The notes under the pieces were generated by a model that did no database searches, was not told the DNA's origin, and saw only the letters and a list, made by a program, of their open reading frames with translations. Position numbers and translations under genes: made by a program. A DNA stretch of 35,582 nt from Catenulispora pinisilvae (GTDB lineage: Bacteria; Actinomycetota; Actinomycetes; Streptomycetales; Catenulisporaceae), in NCBI RefSeq assembly GCF_015356865.1, contig NZ_JAAFZA010000100.1, positions 1 through 35,582 on the forward strand, written 5' to 3'. Of this stretch, positions 15,127 to 23,101 are shown piece by piece (within the stretch, counting starts at the first letter, position 1; each line of letters opens with the position of its first letter).

Positions 15127-17529
15127 TTACGGCTGCGAACCCTTGCCGCCGGCAGCCAGCCGGGTGCGCAGGCCGGCTGCTCGTGGATCCGGGTATCCGC
15201 TGAGCAGCGCGGCGGCCTCGGTACGCGCGGCGGCCGCTTCGTCGGTCTGATCGAGGGCATCCAGGGTGTCCGCGAGATGCGACAGCACGTCGGCGAGGCG
15301 GAAGCGGTCGGGTCGGCCGCGGCTTGATGCCACGGCCTGCCGGTGGAAGTCGGCGGCTTGCTCTGTCCGGTTCAAAGCGTGCAGCGTACGTCCAAGTGCC
15401 GACAGCATCCGTACCTGTTGGTCCCGGTGGCGAAGCGCACGTCCCAGGTTCTGGGCCTGCCATAGCGATTCCTCGGCATCCGCCGGCCGCCCCATGGCAA
15501 GGGCCAATTCCGCTCGTTCGATCAACAACAAGGCTTGCAACAGGGGATCCGCCCCATCGGCGGCGATGATGTGGTCGGCGGTGTCCAGAGTCGTCTGCGC
15601 CCGGTCCCAGCGCTCCAGGTCGGTGTGGGCCTGTGCGATCACGCTGTAGGCCTCCAGGACCGCCGGGCCTCGGTATCCGGTGGTCGCCAGTTCAGCCAGG
15701 GCCTGTTCGCCGGCCAGGACGGCCGCGGCGGCCAGGCCTTGGTATTCCAGGACATGGGCGACGTTGCTCCTCAGGATCGCCGCCCACCGGGCTTGGCCGG
15801 CAGCGTGGGCCCGCTCGGCAGCGTTGGTGAACACCTGTAGGGCCTCGTCGAGGTCACGCCGGGCGAAGAGAACCAAGCCCAGACCGTTGGCCCCGTCGGC
15901 AGCGCCCGCGGGATCGTTCAGGGCCTCGAAGGCTGCCAGGGCTTCCTGATAGTGAGCCACTGAGGATGCCAGGTCGTCGGCGAGTCGTTCGCTGCTCGCG
16001 ACGTCTCGTAATGCGCGGGCTTGCGCGGCCTGGTCGTCGGTGGCGCGGGCGCCGCGCAGCGCGGCCAGGGCAGCCGACAGGCGCTCCTCGGCCGACCCGA
16101 AGGTGAAGGTCAGTGGCTGGATGGTCACCGCGAGCCGATACACCGCGCCGCCGTCTCCGGCCCGCTCCAGCGCGAGGATCAGGGCTCGAAGGTTGGCGTG
16201 CTCGGCGGCGTACCAGTCAATAGCTTGACGGTAGTCGCCGAAGCGCTCCGGCTCGACGCCCGGGCCGGCCGGTCCGTCCACAACGTCGGTCGCCGAGTTC
16301 TCGGCCAGGCAAGAGGCGGCGCGGGCGCTGTGCAGGTACCACTCGTGCAGTCTTCGAAAGGCTTGGCGGCGTTCGTCCTCGGGCTCGTCGGTCTCGGCGG
16401 TTTCGGCCGCGAAGGCCCGCAGCAGGTCGTGGAACTGAAACCGGGCCGCGCCGGTCTGTTCCAGCAGATGCGCCCCGGCCAGGGTGTCCAGCATCAGCCG
16501 GGCCCGCTGTCGCGGCAGGCCCAACAGTGCGGCGGCCGCACCGGTGCCGAACTCCGGTCCCGGATGCAGCCCCAAGAGCCGGAACGTCCTGGCCGCACTT
16601 TCTGGCAGGGCCCGATAGGACCAGGCGAAGACAGTGCGCACCGCATCAGCCTCCTGATCGTCATCCGCCGACAACGCCTGCCACAGCCCGGGCCCCGAAC
16701 GCAGCTCCGCGACCAACTCGCCCAACGCCATGAACGGTCGCGCCGCAGCGCGCTCCGCAGCGATCCGCAACGCCAGCGGAAGCCGGGCGCACAGCTCGGC
16801 CAGCTCGGCGATCTGCTCGCTGTCGTCGCAGGTACGGTAGCCGCTGGTCGCGGTCCTTATCAGGGCGATGGCTGTGGCCTGGTCCAGCAAACCCACGCTG
16901 ACGCGCCGGGCACCGTCTCTGGCCGTCAGCCCCGACAGTCGGCTGCGGCTGGTCACCAGCACCAGCGGCTGGCCGTCACCCGGCAGCAGGGGCCGTATCT
17001 GGCCGGCCGTCGCGGCGTTGTCCAGCACCACCAGCATCCGCCGCCCGGCCAACAGGGACCGGTACAGACCGGCGCGGTCCTCCAAATCCTCTGGTATCTC
17101 GCTGGTCGGCACGCCCAGCGCACGCAGGAATCGTTCGAGGGCCGCGGTGGGCGCCACTGGCGGGCCCGCATCGTATCCCCGCAGATCCACGAACAAGTCC
17201 CCGTGCGGGAATGAGGCCCGCACTTGGTGGGCGAACCGCATCACCAGCGACGTCTTGCCCGCCCCGGCGGTGCCGACCACCACTGCCAGCCGCAGCCCCG
17301 CACCCTTGTCGGCGGCCCCGGCCACGGTCAGCGCCGCCAGTTCCCGGCTGCGGTTGACGAACCCGGCGACGTCGGCGCGCAGCAGGTGCGGCACCGCGAT
17401 CGCGGGCGAGGCACCGTGGAAGTGCACACCGCCCGAGATATCCCGGGCCTGCACCACGTCCGCGGCGTTTCCCGACAGGTGCGAGGTCACTCTGGCATCG
17501 CCGACGTCCCGCCGATCGACCGAACCCAT
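15127..17529 (-). CDS. NB-ARC/TPR STAND protein with amyloid-like N-terminal motif
   Basis: This protein of about 800 aa has no wHTH/BTAD part. It starts with SHLSGNAADVVQARDISGGVHFHG (spread over residues 16-39), a motif common at the N-terminus of actinobacterial NLR-like proteins. Next comes an NB-ARC NTPase: Walker A GTAGAGKT at 86-93, RMLVVLDNAATAGQIRPLL as Walker B, LVTSRSRLSGL as sensor, and LCARLPLALRIAAERAA as the GxP-like motif. A winged-helix segment (RFQFHDLLRAFA) follows, and the C-terminal half is made of TPR helices (SNVAHVLEYQGLAAAAV, ARALRDVASSERLADDL). It is probably an ATP-dependent oligomerising signalling switch. I chose the ATG at 17529; a GTG at 17541 is possible. The codon GC bias is normal. 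It lies downstream of the SARP regulator on the same strand. Confidence 0.82.
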   Translation of the reverse strand: MGSVDRRDVGDARVTSHLSGNAADVVQARDISGGVHFHGASPAIAVPHLLRADVAGFVNRSRELAALTVAGAADKGAGLRLAVVVGTAGAGKTSLVMRFAHQVRASFPHGDLFVDLRGYDAGPPVAPTAALERFLRALGVPTSEIPEDLEDRAGLYRSLLAGRRMLVVLDNAATAGQIRPLLPGDGQPLVLVTSRSRLSGLTARDGARRVSVGLLDQATAIALIRTATSGYRTCDDSEQIAELAELCARLPLALRIAAERAAARPFMALGELVAELRSGPGLWQALSADDDQEADAVRTVFAWSYRALPESAARTFRLLGLHPGPEFGTGAAAALLGLPRQRARLMLDTLAGAHLLEQTGAARFQFHDLLRAFAAETAETDEPEDERRQAFRRLHEWYLHSARAASCLAENSATDVVDGPAGPGVEPERFGDYRQAIDWYAAEHANLRALILALERAGDGGAVYRLAVTIQPLTFTFGSAEERLSAALAALRGARATDDQAAQARALRDVASSERLADDLASSVAHYQEALAAFEALNDPAGAADGANGLGLVLFARRDLDEALQVFTNAAERAHAAGQARWAAILRSNVAHVLEYQGLAAAAVLAGEQALAELATTGYRGPAVLEAYSVIAQAHTDLERWDRAQTTLDTADHIIAADGADPLLQALLLIERAELALAMGRPADAEESLWQAQNLGRALRHRDQQVRMLSALGRTLHALNRTEQAADFHRQAVASSRGRPDRFRLADVLSHLADTLDALDQTDEAAAARTEAAALLSGYPDPRAAGLRTRLAAGGKGSQP

Positions 17530-17583
17530 CAGCGTCCGCACCCTTCCGGCCGCTGTTCGCGGCGCCTCGAATCAGAACTCTGA

Positions 17584-17949
17584 CTATCTCTTCCCGCGCC
17601 GGGTGCCAGGTGAACGTACTGGCGGTGTTGGTGAACAGGCGGGCCTGCGCCAAGCGTTCGGCCCGGCCGGGTGACGATGGCGGTCACGATCTCGGAGCCA
17701 GAGGTCGAGTGCCGCTAGGCGAACAGGCCTTCGGCGAGTGCGTGGTCCCGCGCCGCGGCGGAGGCCGACTGCTCTGCCATCGTGGCCGCTTCTCCAGCGG
17801 TGGCCGGCTGCGGGGGACACGGCGCGGTGGTGCCGGGCAAGCAGTGCCTTGAGTGCATCCCAGCCGTTCGAAGCAGCTTCAGTGGCCGCGCTGTCCGGCG
17901 ACTTCTTCCGCGCGGTGGTGGTCAAACCTGGGGTCGGTATCGGGTCCAT
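17584..17949 (-). CDS. Small ORF between the two STAND genes, possibly frameshifted
   Basis: An ATG at 17949 has AAAGG 8 nt upstream and begins 23 nt after the SARP stop. The first 45 codons (MDPIPTPGLTTTARKKSP..., then NGWDALKALLARHHRA) look like a real helical segment. After about codon 50 the frame becomes Arg-rich and unlike protein, while the neighbouring frame reads sensibly (EAATMAEQSASAAARDHALAEGLFA) up to a TAG at 17716-17718. The simplest reading is one frameshift in a gene of about 80 codons; the annotated long frame would then be wrong past about 17820. I do not recognise the family. The position suggests an accessory partner of the STAND proteins. Confidence 0.4.
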   Translation of the reverse strand: MDPIPTPGLTTTARKKSPDSAATEAASNGWDALKALLARHHRAVSPAAGHRWRSGHDGRAVGLRRGAGPRTRRRPVRLAALDLWLRDRDRHRHPAGPNAWRRPACSPTPPVRSPGTRRGKR

Positions 17950-17972
17950 GGCGACCTTTCCCTGCGCGTGCG

Positions 17973-20900
17973 TCAGCTGAGTCGTGAGTCGATGGCCAGC
18001 GCCGATTGCCGGTGTTCGTGAGCGAGGGCGGTGTCGCCGGTGGCGGTGAAGACTTCGCTCAGCGCGCGGTGGGCTTGGGCCTGTTCCATGAGCGCTCGGG
18101 CGTCTCGGGCGAGGTCCAGGGCGCGCTGATAGGCCTCGATTGCCCGGAGGATCTCGCCGATCGCCCGGTAAGCGTCGCCTTCGGCCAGCCGGACCTGGGA
18201 TTGCTGGAGCTGGTCGTGGGTCTTGTCCGCGAGCGCCGCCGCGGTTCGGAGTGCTTCGAACGCGGCGTCGTGGTCGGCCAGGAGAGTGTGGGAGGCGGCC
18301 ATGAAGACCAGGCTGTCGATCTCGGTGTGGTGGTCGCCGATCGCCCGGAGCAGTTGGAGCGCCGTGTCGAAGGAAGCCAGCGCCTGCTGGTGGTTGCCGG
18401 CATGCTGGTAGATGGCGCCTATATTGTTGCCCACCACGGCGGTGATCAGCGGGTCTCCAAGGGTCGCGGACAGGGTGCGGGCTTCGTGGAAGCAGGCCAG
18501 GGCGTGGGTGTCGCGGCCGAGTTTCCGGTGCATCTCGCCGAGATCGATGAGGACGTCGGCGATCACGGTCAGGTCGTTCTCGTGGCGGGCGAGGTCCAGG
18601 GCGTGGTTGCTGAGGGCGATCGCTTGGTCGTGCTGTCCGCGTACGTAGGTGGCGATGGCCCAGAGGTTCTCGGTCGCTGCCACCCGGCTGAGGTCGCCGA
18701 GGCCTTCATAGAGGGCAGCGGCTGTGCGGTAGGCGGCGACGGCTTGGTCGAGGTGCCCGGAGTACCAGTGGACGCGGCCCATCTGGAAGTGTGTGTCGGC
18801 CTGCCCATAGCGGTCCGCGCTTGTGTTCCATATCGCCAGTGCTGCTTGGGCGCTTTCCAGTGCTGAACCGAGTTCCTCGGTTCTGAAGTACAGGCCTGCC
18901 TGGTCGGCGAGCAAGCGCGCGGTGATGCTGTCGGCGTCTGGTCCGGTGTCCGGGGGTTCGCCCAAGGCCTGTGCGATGAGCTCCAGTGCCTGATGGGAAC
19001 GTCCTCTGCGGTCCAGGTGCTGGACGAGTACGTGCGGGAGCAGCCCGGTCTGGGCGGTTCCTCCGTGCTGTCCGGTCCACGTGGTGATTGCCGCCAGATT
19101 GAGGTGCTCGTGGTCAAGCCAGGTGCGGGCCTGGTCCGCAGTGTCGAGGGGGACTCCGTCCACCGGCGCCGAGGCCGCGGGGTAGTCCAGGGCCCGCCGG
19201 CGCGGGTTCTGGGCGTGGTCGGCGCGGGCGGCGGCGGCGCGGTAGAAGGTGATGGCCCGTTCCACACCCTGGCGGCTGTCTTCGGCCTGCTGCTCGTCGG
19301 AGTGGGCCAGCAAGAACTGCCTGAGCAGGTCGTGGAGGCGATAGCGGTGCGGTCCGGTGTGGTCCAGGAGCCGGTGGTCGACCAGCGCGTCCAGGCGTAC
19401 GTCGGTGTCGGCCTGCGAGGCTTTGGACATGGCCGCGGCGGCGGCTGGCGCGATGTCTGGTCCTGGGTGGGCCGCGATGTAGCGGAGCAGGTCGCGCAGC
19501 GTGCCCTCCAACGCCTGGTACGACATCGCGAACGCAGTGTGGATCGGTCCGGTCAGCGGGTCGTCCGCCAGGGCTCGCGACGTCATCGAGAAGCGGGTCA
19601 CCAGGTCGCCGACGGTCCAGGCCGGACGGCTGCGCAGGTGGCCGGCCGCCAGGGTGATCGCCAGGGCCAGGCCGGCGCAGACGCGGGTGAACCGGACCAG
19701 ATCGTCGTCCTGCGGGAGATCGCGCTCGGTGATGTCGGCCAGGATCGCCACCGCGGCGTCGTCAGAAAGCGGCGCCAGCGTGTGCTGGCGCAGGCCGGGC
19801 GGTCCGGTCAGATGCCGCCTGGAGGTGATCAGGGCGATGGTGCCGGGTGTGGCCGGGATCAGGGGTTCGATCTGTGCGGGGCCTTGGGCGTCGTCGAGGA
19901 CGAGCAGCAGGCGACGGCCGCTGGTGCGCCGGCGCCAGAGTGCTGCCAGGGCCGGGAGCGTGTCGGCGCGGCCGAGTTCGCGGAACGGGGTGCCGAAGGC
20001 GTCGAGGAGTTGCGTCAGCGCCTCGCGGGGGTCCAGGGGCGGCAGGTGGGGGTCGTGGGCGTGCAGGTTGATCTGTAGTGCTCCGTCGGGACAGCGGGAG
20101 CGCAGCTGGTGGGCGGCGTGCAGGGCGAGGGCCGTCTTGCCGGAACCGGGGAGCCCTGAGATGGAGAAGATCGCCGCCCGCTTGCCGGTACGCAGGTCGG
20201 TGGTCACCGCGTCGATGAGGTCCGACAGATCGGACTCCCGCCCGGCCAGGTAGGCGGGGGCGGGATCCAGGGTGTCCATGCCGGACTGCAAGCTTTGGCG
20301 GTCGACGGTGGCCGGTGCGGGCTGGGTCCGAGCGGTTCCGTTGAGAAGCCGTTGGTGGAGCGCTCGCAGTTCTTGGCCGGGTTCGGTTCCGGTCTGGTCG
20401 TGTAGCCGGTCGCGCAGTTCACGGAAGACCGTCAGGGCCTCTGTGTTCCGCCCGTCGCGGTCCAGCGCGGTCATCAGCAGTCTGGCCACGCGCTGGTCGG
20501 TGTGGTTCACCCCGGCCAGCTCTCTCAACTCCACCACTGCTTCGGCGGCGGTGCCGTCGGCGAGCAGGTCCAGCTCGACGCGGCGCAGGATGGCGGTGCG
20601 GCGTTTGTCGGTCAGGATCCTGCGGACTGTGGCGGCCCAGGCTCCGGCCACGCCGGCGAGCGGTTCTCCGCTCCAGAGCGCCTCGGCCTGCCGGAACAGG
20701 TTCCGGGCCGCTGGAGGATCGGTGGCGGCGCGGGATTGCGCCTGCGCGACCAGACGGTCGAAACAGTGCACGTCGACTTCGTCCACCGGAACGTCGATGC
20801 GGTATCCGGCCGGGCCGCCGGTGATCTTCCCGGCCGCTTCGTCGGCGCTGCTCAGCTGTCTGCGTAGGCGAGAGACGTAGGACGCCAGCGTGCTCCGGAA

Positions 20901-21071
20901 GCCGTCCGGTGGATCGCCGTCCCACAGCCGGTCGGCGATGGTCCGCGCCGCGACCGCCCGGCAGCGTTCCATCAGCAGGACAGCGAGTACAGCCTGTTCC
21001 CGAGGAGAACCAGCCAGGTGGAAACGTTCTCGGGCGTGTATGCCTACTGGACCGAGCATTTTGTACTGCAC
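17973..21071 (-). CDS. SARP-family regulator with NB-ARC and TPR domains (AfsR-like)
   Basis: The protein is about 1032 aa. Residues 1-95 form an OmpR-type winged helix (MLGPVGIHARERFHLAG, LWDGDPPDGFRSTLASYVSRLRRQL). Residues 100-245 are a bacterial transcriptional activation domain (VDVHCFDRLVAQAQS, RLLMTALDRDGRNTEALTVFRELRDRL). An NB-ARC NTPase follows with Walker A GLPGSGKT at 306-313, Walker B RRLLLVLDDAQ, and LITSRRHL. The last 400 residues are TPR repeats (HFQMGRVHWYSGHLDQAVAAYRTAA and similar). Such proteins activate secondary-metabolite or developmental genes after nucleotide and signal binding. I chose the GTG at 21071 because GGGGG lies 6 nt upstream and SARPs begin just before the LGPV stretch; an ATG at 21113 has no ribosome site. 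No biosynthetic cluster is in the window. Confidence 0.9.
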   Translation of the reverse strand: MQYKMLGPVGIHARERFHLAGSPREQAVLAVLLMERCRAVAARTIADRLWDGDPPDGFRSTLASYVSRLRRQLSSADEAAGKITGGPAGYRIDVPVDEVDVHCFDRLVAQAQSRAATDPPAARNLFRQAEALWSGEPLAGVAGAWAATVRRILTDKRRTAILRRVELDLLADGTAAEAVVELRELAGVNHTDQRVARLLMTALDRDGRNTEALTVFRELRDRLHDQTGTEPGQELRALHQRLLNGTARTQPAPATVDRQSLQSGMDTLDPAPAYLAGRESDLSDLIDAVTTDLRTGKRAAIFSISGLPGSGKTALALHAAHQLRSRCPDGALQINLHAHDPHLPPLDPREALTQLLDAFGTPFRELGRADTLPALAALWRRRTSGRRLLLVLDDAQGPAQIEPLIPATPGTIALITSRRHLTGPPGLRQHTLAPLSDDAAVAILADITERDLPQDDDLVRFTRVCAGLALAITLAAGHLRSRPAWTVGDLVTRFSMTSRALADDPLTGPIHTAFAMSYQALEGTLRDLLRYIAAHPGPDIAPAAAAAMSKASQADTDVRLDALVDHRLLDHTGPHRYRLHDLLRQFLLAHSDEQQAEDSRQGVERAITFYRAAAARADHAQNPRRRALDYPAASAPVDGVPLDTADQARTWLDHEHLNLAAITTWTGQHGGTAQTGLLPHVLVQHLDRRGRSHQALELIAQALGEPPDTGPDADSITARLLADQAGLYFRTEELGSALESAQAALAIWNTSADRYGQADTHFQMGRVHWYSGHLDQAVAAYRTAAALYEGLGDLSRVAATENLWAIATYVRGQHDQAIALSNHALDLARHENDLTVIADVLIDLGEMHRKLGRDTHALACFHEARTLSATLGDPLITAVVGNNIGAIYQHAGNHQQALASFDTALQLLRAIGDHHTEIDSLVFMAASHTLLADHDAAFEALRTAAALADKTHDQLQQSQVRLAEGDAYRAIGEILRAIEAYQRALDLARDARALMEQAQAHRALSEVFTATGDTALAHEHRQSALAIDSRLS

Positions 21072-21252
21072 AGGTGCCCCCAAGTGCAATGCAGAACGTT
21101 GCTCCGTGCACATGGTGGCATGGGTTTTGATCGGTTTCTAGAGGAATTGGCTGCAAGCGATGCTTCTCCGCCAAGAAGTCCGACAGTAGTGGCGATCGGG
21201 CTGGTGGCGGCGGGTATCAGTATATTTAGAGAGCGGGATGTGCTGTTGGTAT

Positions 21253-21750
21253 TCAGCCGTGCTCGACCAACGGGTGCAGTTCGACGGTGAGATCCAGGCG
21301 ATCGGCCCAGACGATCAGCGCGATGAGCCGGGGCAATTGCTCGCCGTCCTCCCACCGTTGCAGGGACGACCTGCTGACACCGATGATCAGACCGAGGTCT
21401 GTCTGCGAGATCTTGCGGGCAAGCCGCCTGGACTTCAACGGCGGCGCCAGTCTGCGGATCTCCTGGACCTCCCACGGCGCGCCGACTTCCGGGGTGGGGC
21501 AGGGCGGCTCCGGCCCGCCTTGCCGATCCACGATTGCCAGACGGAATCCCAGCTCGTGTGCCCACCTGAGCAGGTTGGTGAAGCTCGGGGACTCGTAACG
21601 CCGTTCCCAGTCCCGGAGCGTGCGATTCGAGACCTCCAGGACCTCGCTCAGGGACTCCCTCGATAGCCCTGTGGTTTCTCGGGCTGCCAGCAGTTGCGAC
21701 TGGATCGCGTTCGATCGCCGTTGTGCTGCCGCATTGACCCGTAGCGCCAT
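21253..21750 (-). CDS. XRE-family regulator with two tandem HTH domains
   Basis: This 165-aa protein carries two helix-turn-helix units. The first (about 15-70) reads LLAARETTGLSRESLSEVLEVSNRTLRDWERRYESPS. The second (about 105-160) reads LKSRRLARKISQTDLGLIIGVSRSSLQRWEDGEQLPR. Each is followed by a similar tail (LLRWAHELGFRLAIVD and LIVWADRLDLTVELHP), so the gene looks like an internal duplication. It is a DNA-binding regulator that could contact two half-sites per chain. It is upstream of the SARP gene on the same strand with a 181-nt gap. The 9-mer CCGTTGTCC upstream (21789-21797) sits in its own promoter region, so self-control is plausible. Confidence 0.85.
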   Translation of the reverse strand: MALRVNAAAQRRSNAIQSQLLAARETTGLSRESLSEVLEVSNRTLRDWERRYESPSFTNLLRWAHELGFRLAIVDRQGGPEPPCPTPEVGAPWEVQEIRRLAPPLKSRRLARKISQTDLGLIIGVSRSSLQRWEDGEQLPRLIALIVWADRLDLTVELHPLVEHG

Positions 21751-21787
21751 CAAACACCCCGCTTGCCCGAACCGCCGGTGTACCGAC

Positions 21788-22042
21788 GCCGTTGTCCGGC
21801 AATAAGTGGATCAGCCTTACTACCCCGAAAGCAGCTCCATCGCGTTTTGTTCCCGGGCGGCCACCGATGGAACCTACCCGAGCTCTGGTGATGGGACAAC
21901 GGTTCGCGGCGTGCTTCTCGTAAATCAGTGAGCAGATTCACACGTCTCGCGGTGGTGCGTTGGTATCGCTGGCCGGCGCCTCGCGCGTGCGCAGCGAGGG
22001 TGAGCCGGGTGGTAGCCTACCGTTGCGATGCCGTTGTCCGGC
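21788..22042. promoter_or_regulatory. Three copies of CCGTTGTCC in a gene-free region (operator candidate)
   Basis: The 478 nt between the XRE start and the next possible gene hold no good ORF. CCGTTGTCC occurs at 21789-21797, inverted at 21894-21902, and again at 22031-22039. Copies 1 and 3 are part of the 13-mer GCCGTTGTCCGGC, whose ends are mirror images (GCCG/CGGC). Copy 3 lies between a -35 and a -10 element; copy 1 lies upstream of the XRE start. It may be the binding site of the XRE or SARP protein. Confidence 0.5.
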
Positions 22043-22051
22043 CTGTACTCT
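22023..22051 (+). promoter_or_regulatory. Putative plus-strand promoter with operator in the spacer
   Basis: TTGCGA (22023-22028), a 17-nt spacer and TACTCT (22046-22051) form a plausible vegetative-type promoter. The CCGTTGTCC motif fills much of the spacer, as expected for a repressor site. The nearest downstream gene candidate starts at 22232. Confidence 0.4.
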
Positions 22052-22231
22052 GCATCATCCTTGCTTTCGACGAGACAGGGCCCTGATAAATTCGGTGCAG
22101 GGTAACGCCGCGAATATGTACAAAATGGTGAGTCCACCGGCGTACCTTCCCCTCGTTAGGTGACGCCTGCTTCCTTCCCGGGCTGGCTGGAGTCGGTCAA
22201 GGACTTGACATCGATAGTTGACTGGAGCCTA

Positions 22232-22534
22232 ATGCACCTCCCCACCGTTCGGCAGACAGCTTCATTTGCAGCTGTGATTACCGTTATGAGCGCGCCGGTC
22301 GCAACGGTCACCTACGGCGCTACGTCTGTCCAGCGGCCTAGCGTGGCGCTGGTTCGCGTGCACGAGGACCGCGCGCAGCAGCCCGTAAGTAATGTCGTCC
22401 CCCTGATTCGGATAACGGTTGTCGACTCGAGGGCGAGCGGGGTGCAGGCGTCAAGTTTCGATCCCGACAGCTGGATATCGCACATGAGTGCGAATCCCGC
22501 TGATGCCCAGCCGTTGCGGCCCATCTCCTGCTGA
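22232..22534 (+). CDS. Small possible secreted protein, uncertain
   Basis: A 100-codon frame starts at ATG 22232 with GGAG 7 nt upstream. The N-terminus (TVRQTASFAAVITVMSAPVATVTYGA) is a hydrophobic stretch that resembles a weak signal peptide or membrane anchor. The rest is unremarkable, and I recognise no family. Third-position GC is clearly lower than in neighbouring genes, which suggests recent arrival or no coding role. A TTGACA (22205-22210) lies close upstream but too near the ATG for a normal promoter of this start. Confidence 0.35.
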   Translation: MHLPTVRQTASFAAVITVMSAPVATVTYGATSVQRPSVALVRVHEDRAQQPVSNVVPLIRITVVDSRASGVQASSFDPDSWISHMSANPADAQPLRPISC

Positions 22535-22723
22535 ACCCGTCACGAGCCCGCGATGTGGCCGATTGCATCAAATGACACAGATGCTCACAAGGCGGCCGTC
22601 AAACGATCCCCAACCGGCCGGCAATATCCCGTGGAAAACCTCCTATGCGCGGAAAACCGCGGCGGGCCGCCGAACCGGGAAACGGCTTGGTGGCGCGGGG
22701 GACCAAACGGGAGGAGACGGGCG

Positions 22724-22936
22724 ATGAGCCCACAGTGCGACGGCTGGAAGAAAAGTAGTTTCAGCAACAACGGGCCGAGCTGCGTCGAGGTGCTCTTTGT
22801 CGACGGGGACGGCGGCGTCGTGGCCCACGTGCGGAACAGTCGGCAGCCCGAGGGGCCGGTGCTGGTGTTCGACCGGGGGGAATGGGAGGCCTTCGAATTG
22901 GGCGTTTTCAACCATGAGTTCCAAATGCCGTTTTAA
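22724..22936 (+). CDS. DUF397 small protein
   Basis: This 70-aa protein matches the actinomycete DUF397 family: CDGWKKSSFSNNGPSCVEV at the start, then VAHVRNSRQPEGPVLVFDRGEWEAF. In Streptomyces, DUF397 proteins (BldB, WhiJ-associated and Scr1/Scr2-type) usually pair with an XRE-DUF5753 regulator in developmental control or toxin-antitoxin-like pairs. No XRE-DUF5753 gene is adjacent. The nearest XRE gene is the double-HTH gene 1 kb away on the other strand. AGGAG lies 8 nt before the ATG. The stretch 22535-22723 before it holds no other feature I can support. Confidence 0.88.
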   Translation: MSPQCDGWKKSSFSNNGPSCVEVLFVDGDGGVVAHVRNSRQPEGPVLVFDRGEWEAFELGVFNHEFQMPF

Positions 22937-22962
22937 GGCCTACCGCGGCATATGATTGTAAG

Positions 22963-23026
22963 TGCGGCCCGCTTTGGGAATCTCTCCGGCGGGCCGCATC
23001 AGGTGTCTCAGGCCTCGACGGCCTGA
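22963..23026 (+). terminator. Two hairpins after the DUF397 gene
   Basis: TGCGGCCCGC (22963-22972) pairs with GCGGGCCGCA (22989-22998) around a 16-nt loop. A second stem TCAGGCC/GGCCTGA (23008-23014/23020-23026) follows. There is no T-tract, as is common in actinomycetes. They begin 26 nt after the stop codon. Confidence 0.5.
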
Positions 23027-23101
23027 TCGTGGTGGTTCGGGCAAGGCGGTCATCGGGCGCTGTAAGGCGTCTGGCGACCGCTTCCCGCATAGGGTGACCT
23101 G

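Noticed and set aside
15127-21071. Antibiotic biosynthetic cluster controlled by the SARP gene
   Set aside because: No polyketide, peptide-synthetase or tailoring genes occur anywhere in the window.
21925-22137. 70-codon minus-strand frame in the operator region
   Set aside because: There is no ribosome-binding site, codon bias is poor, and it overlaps the putative promoter and motif copy 3.
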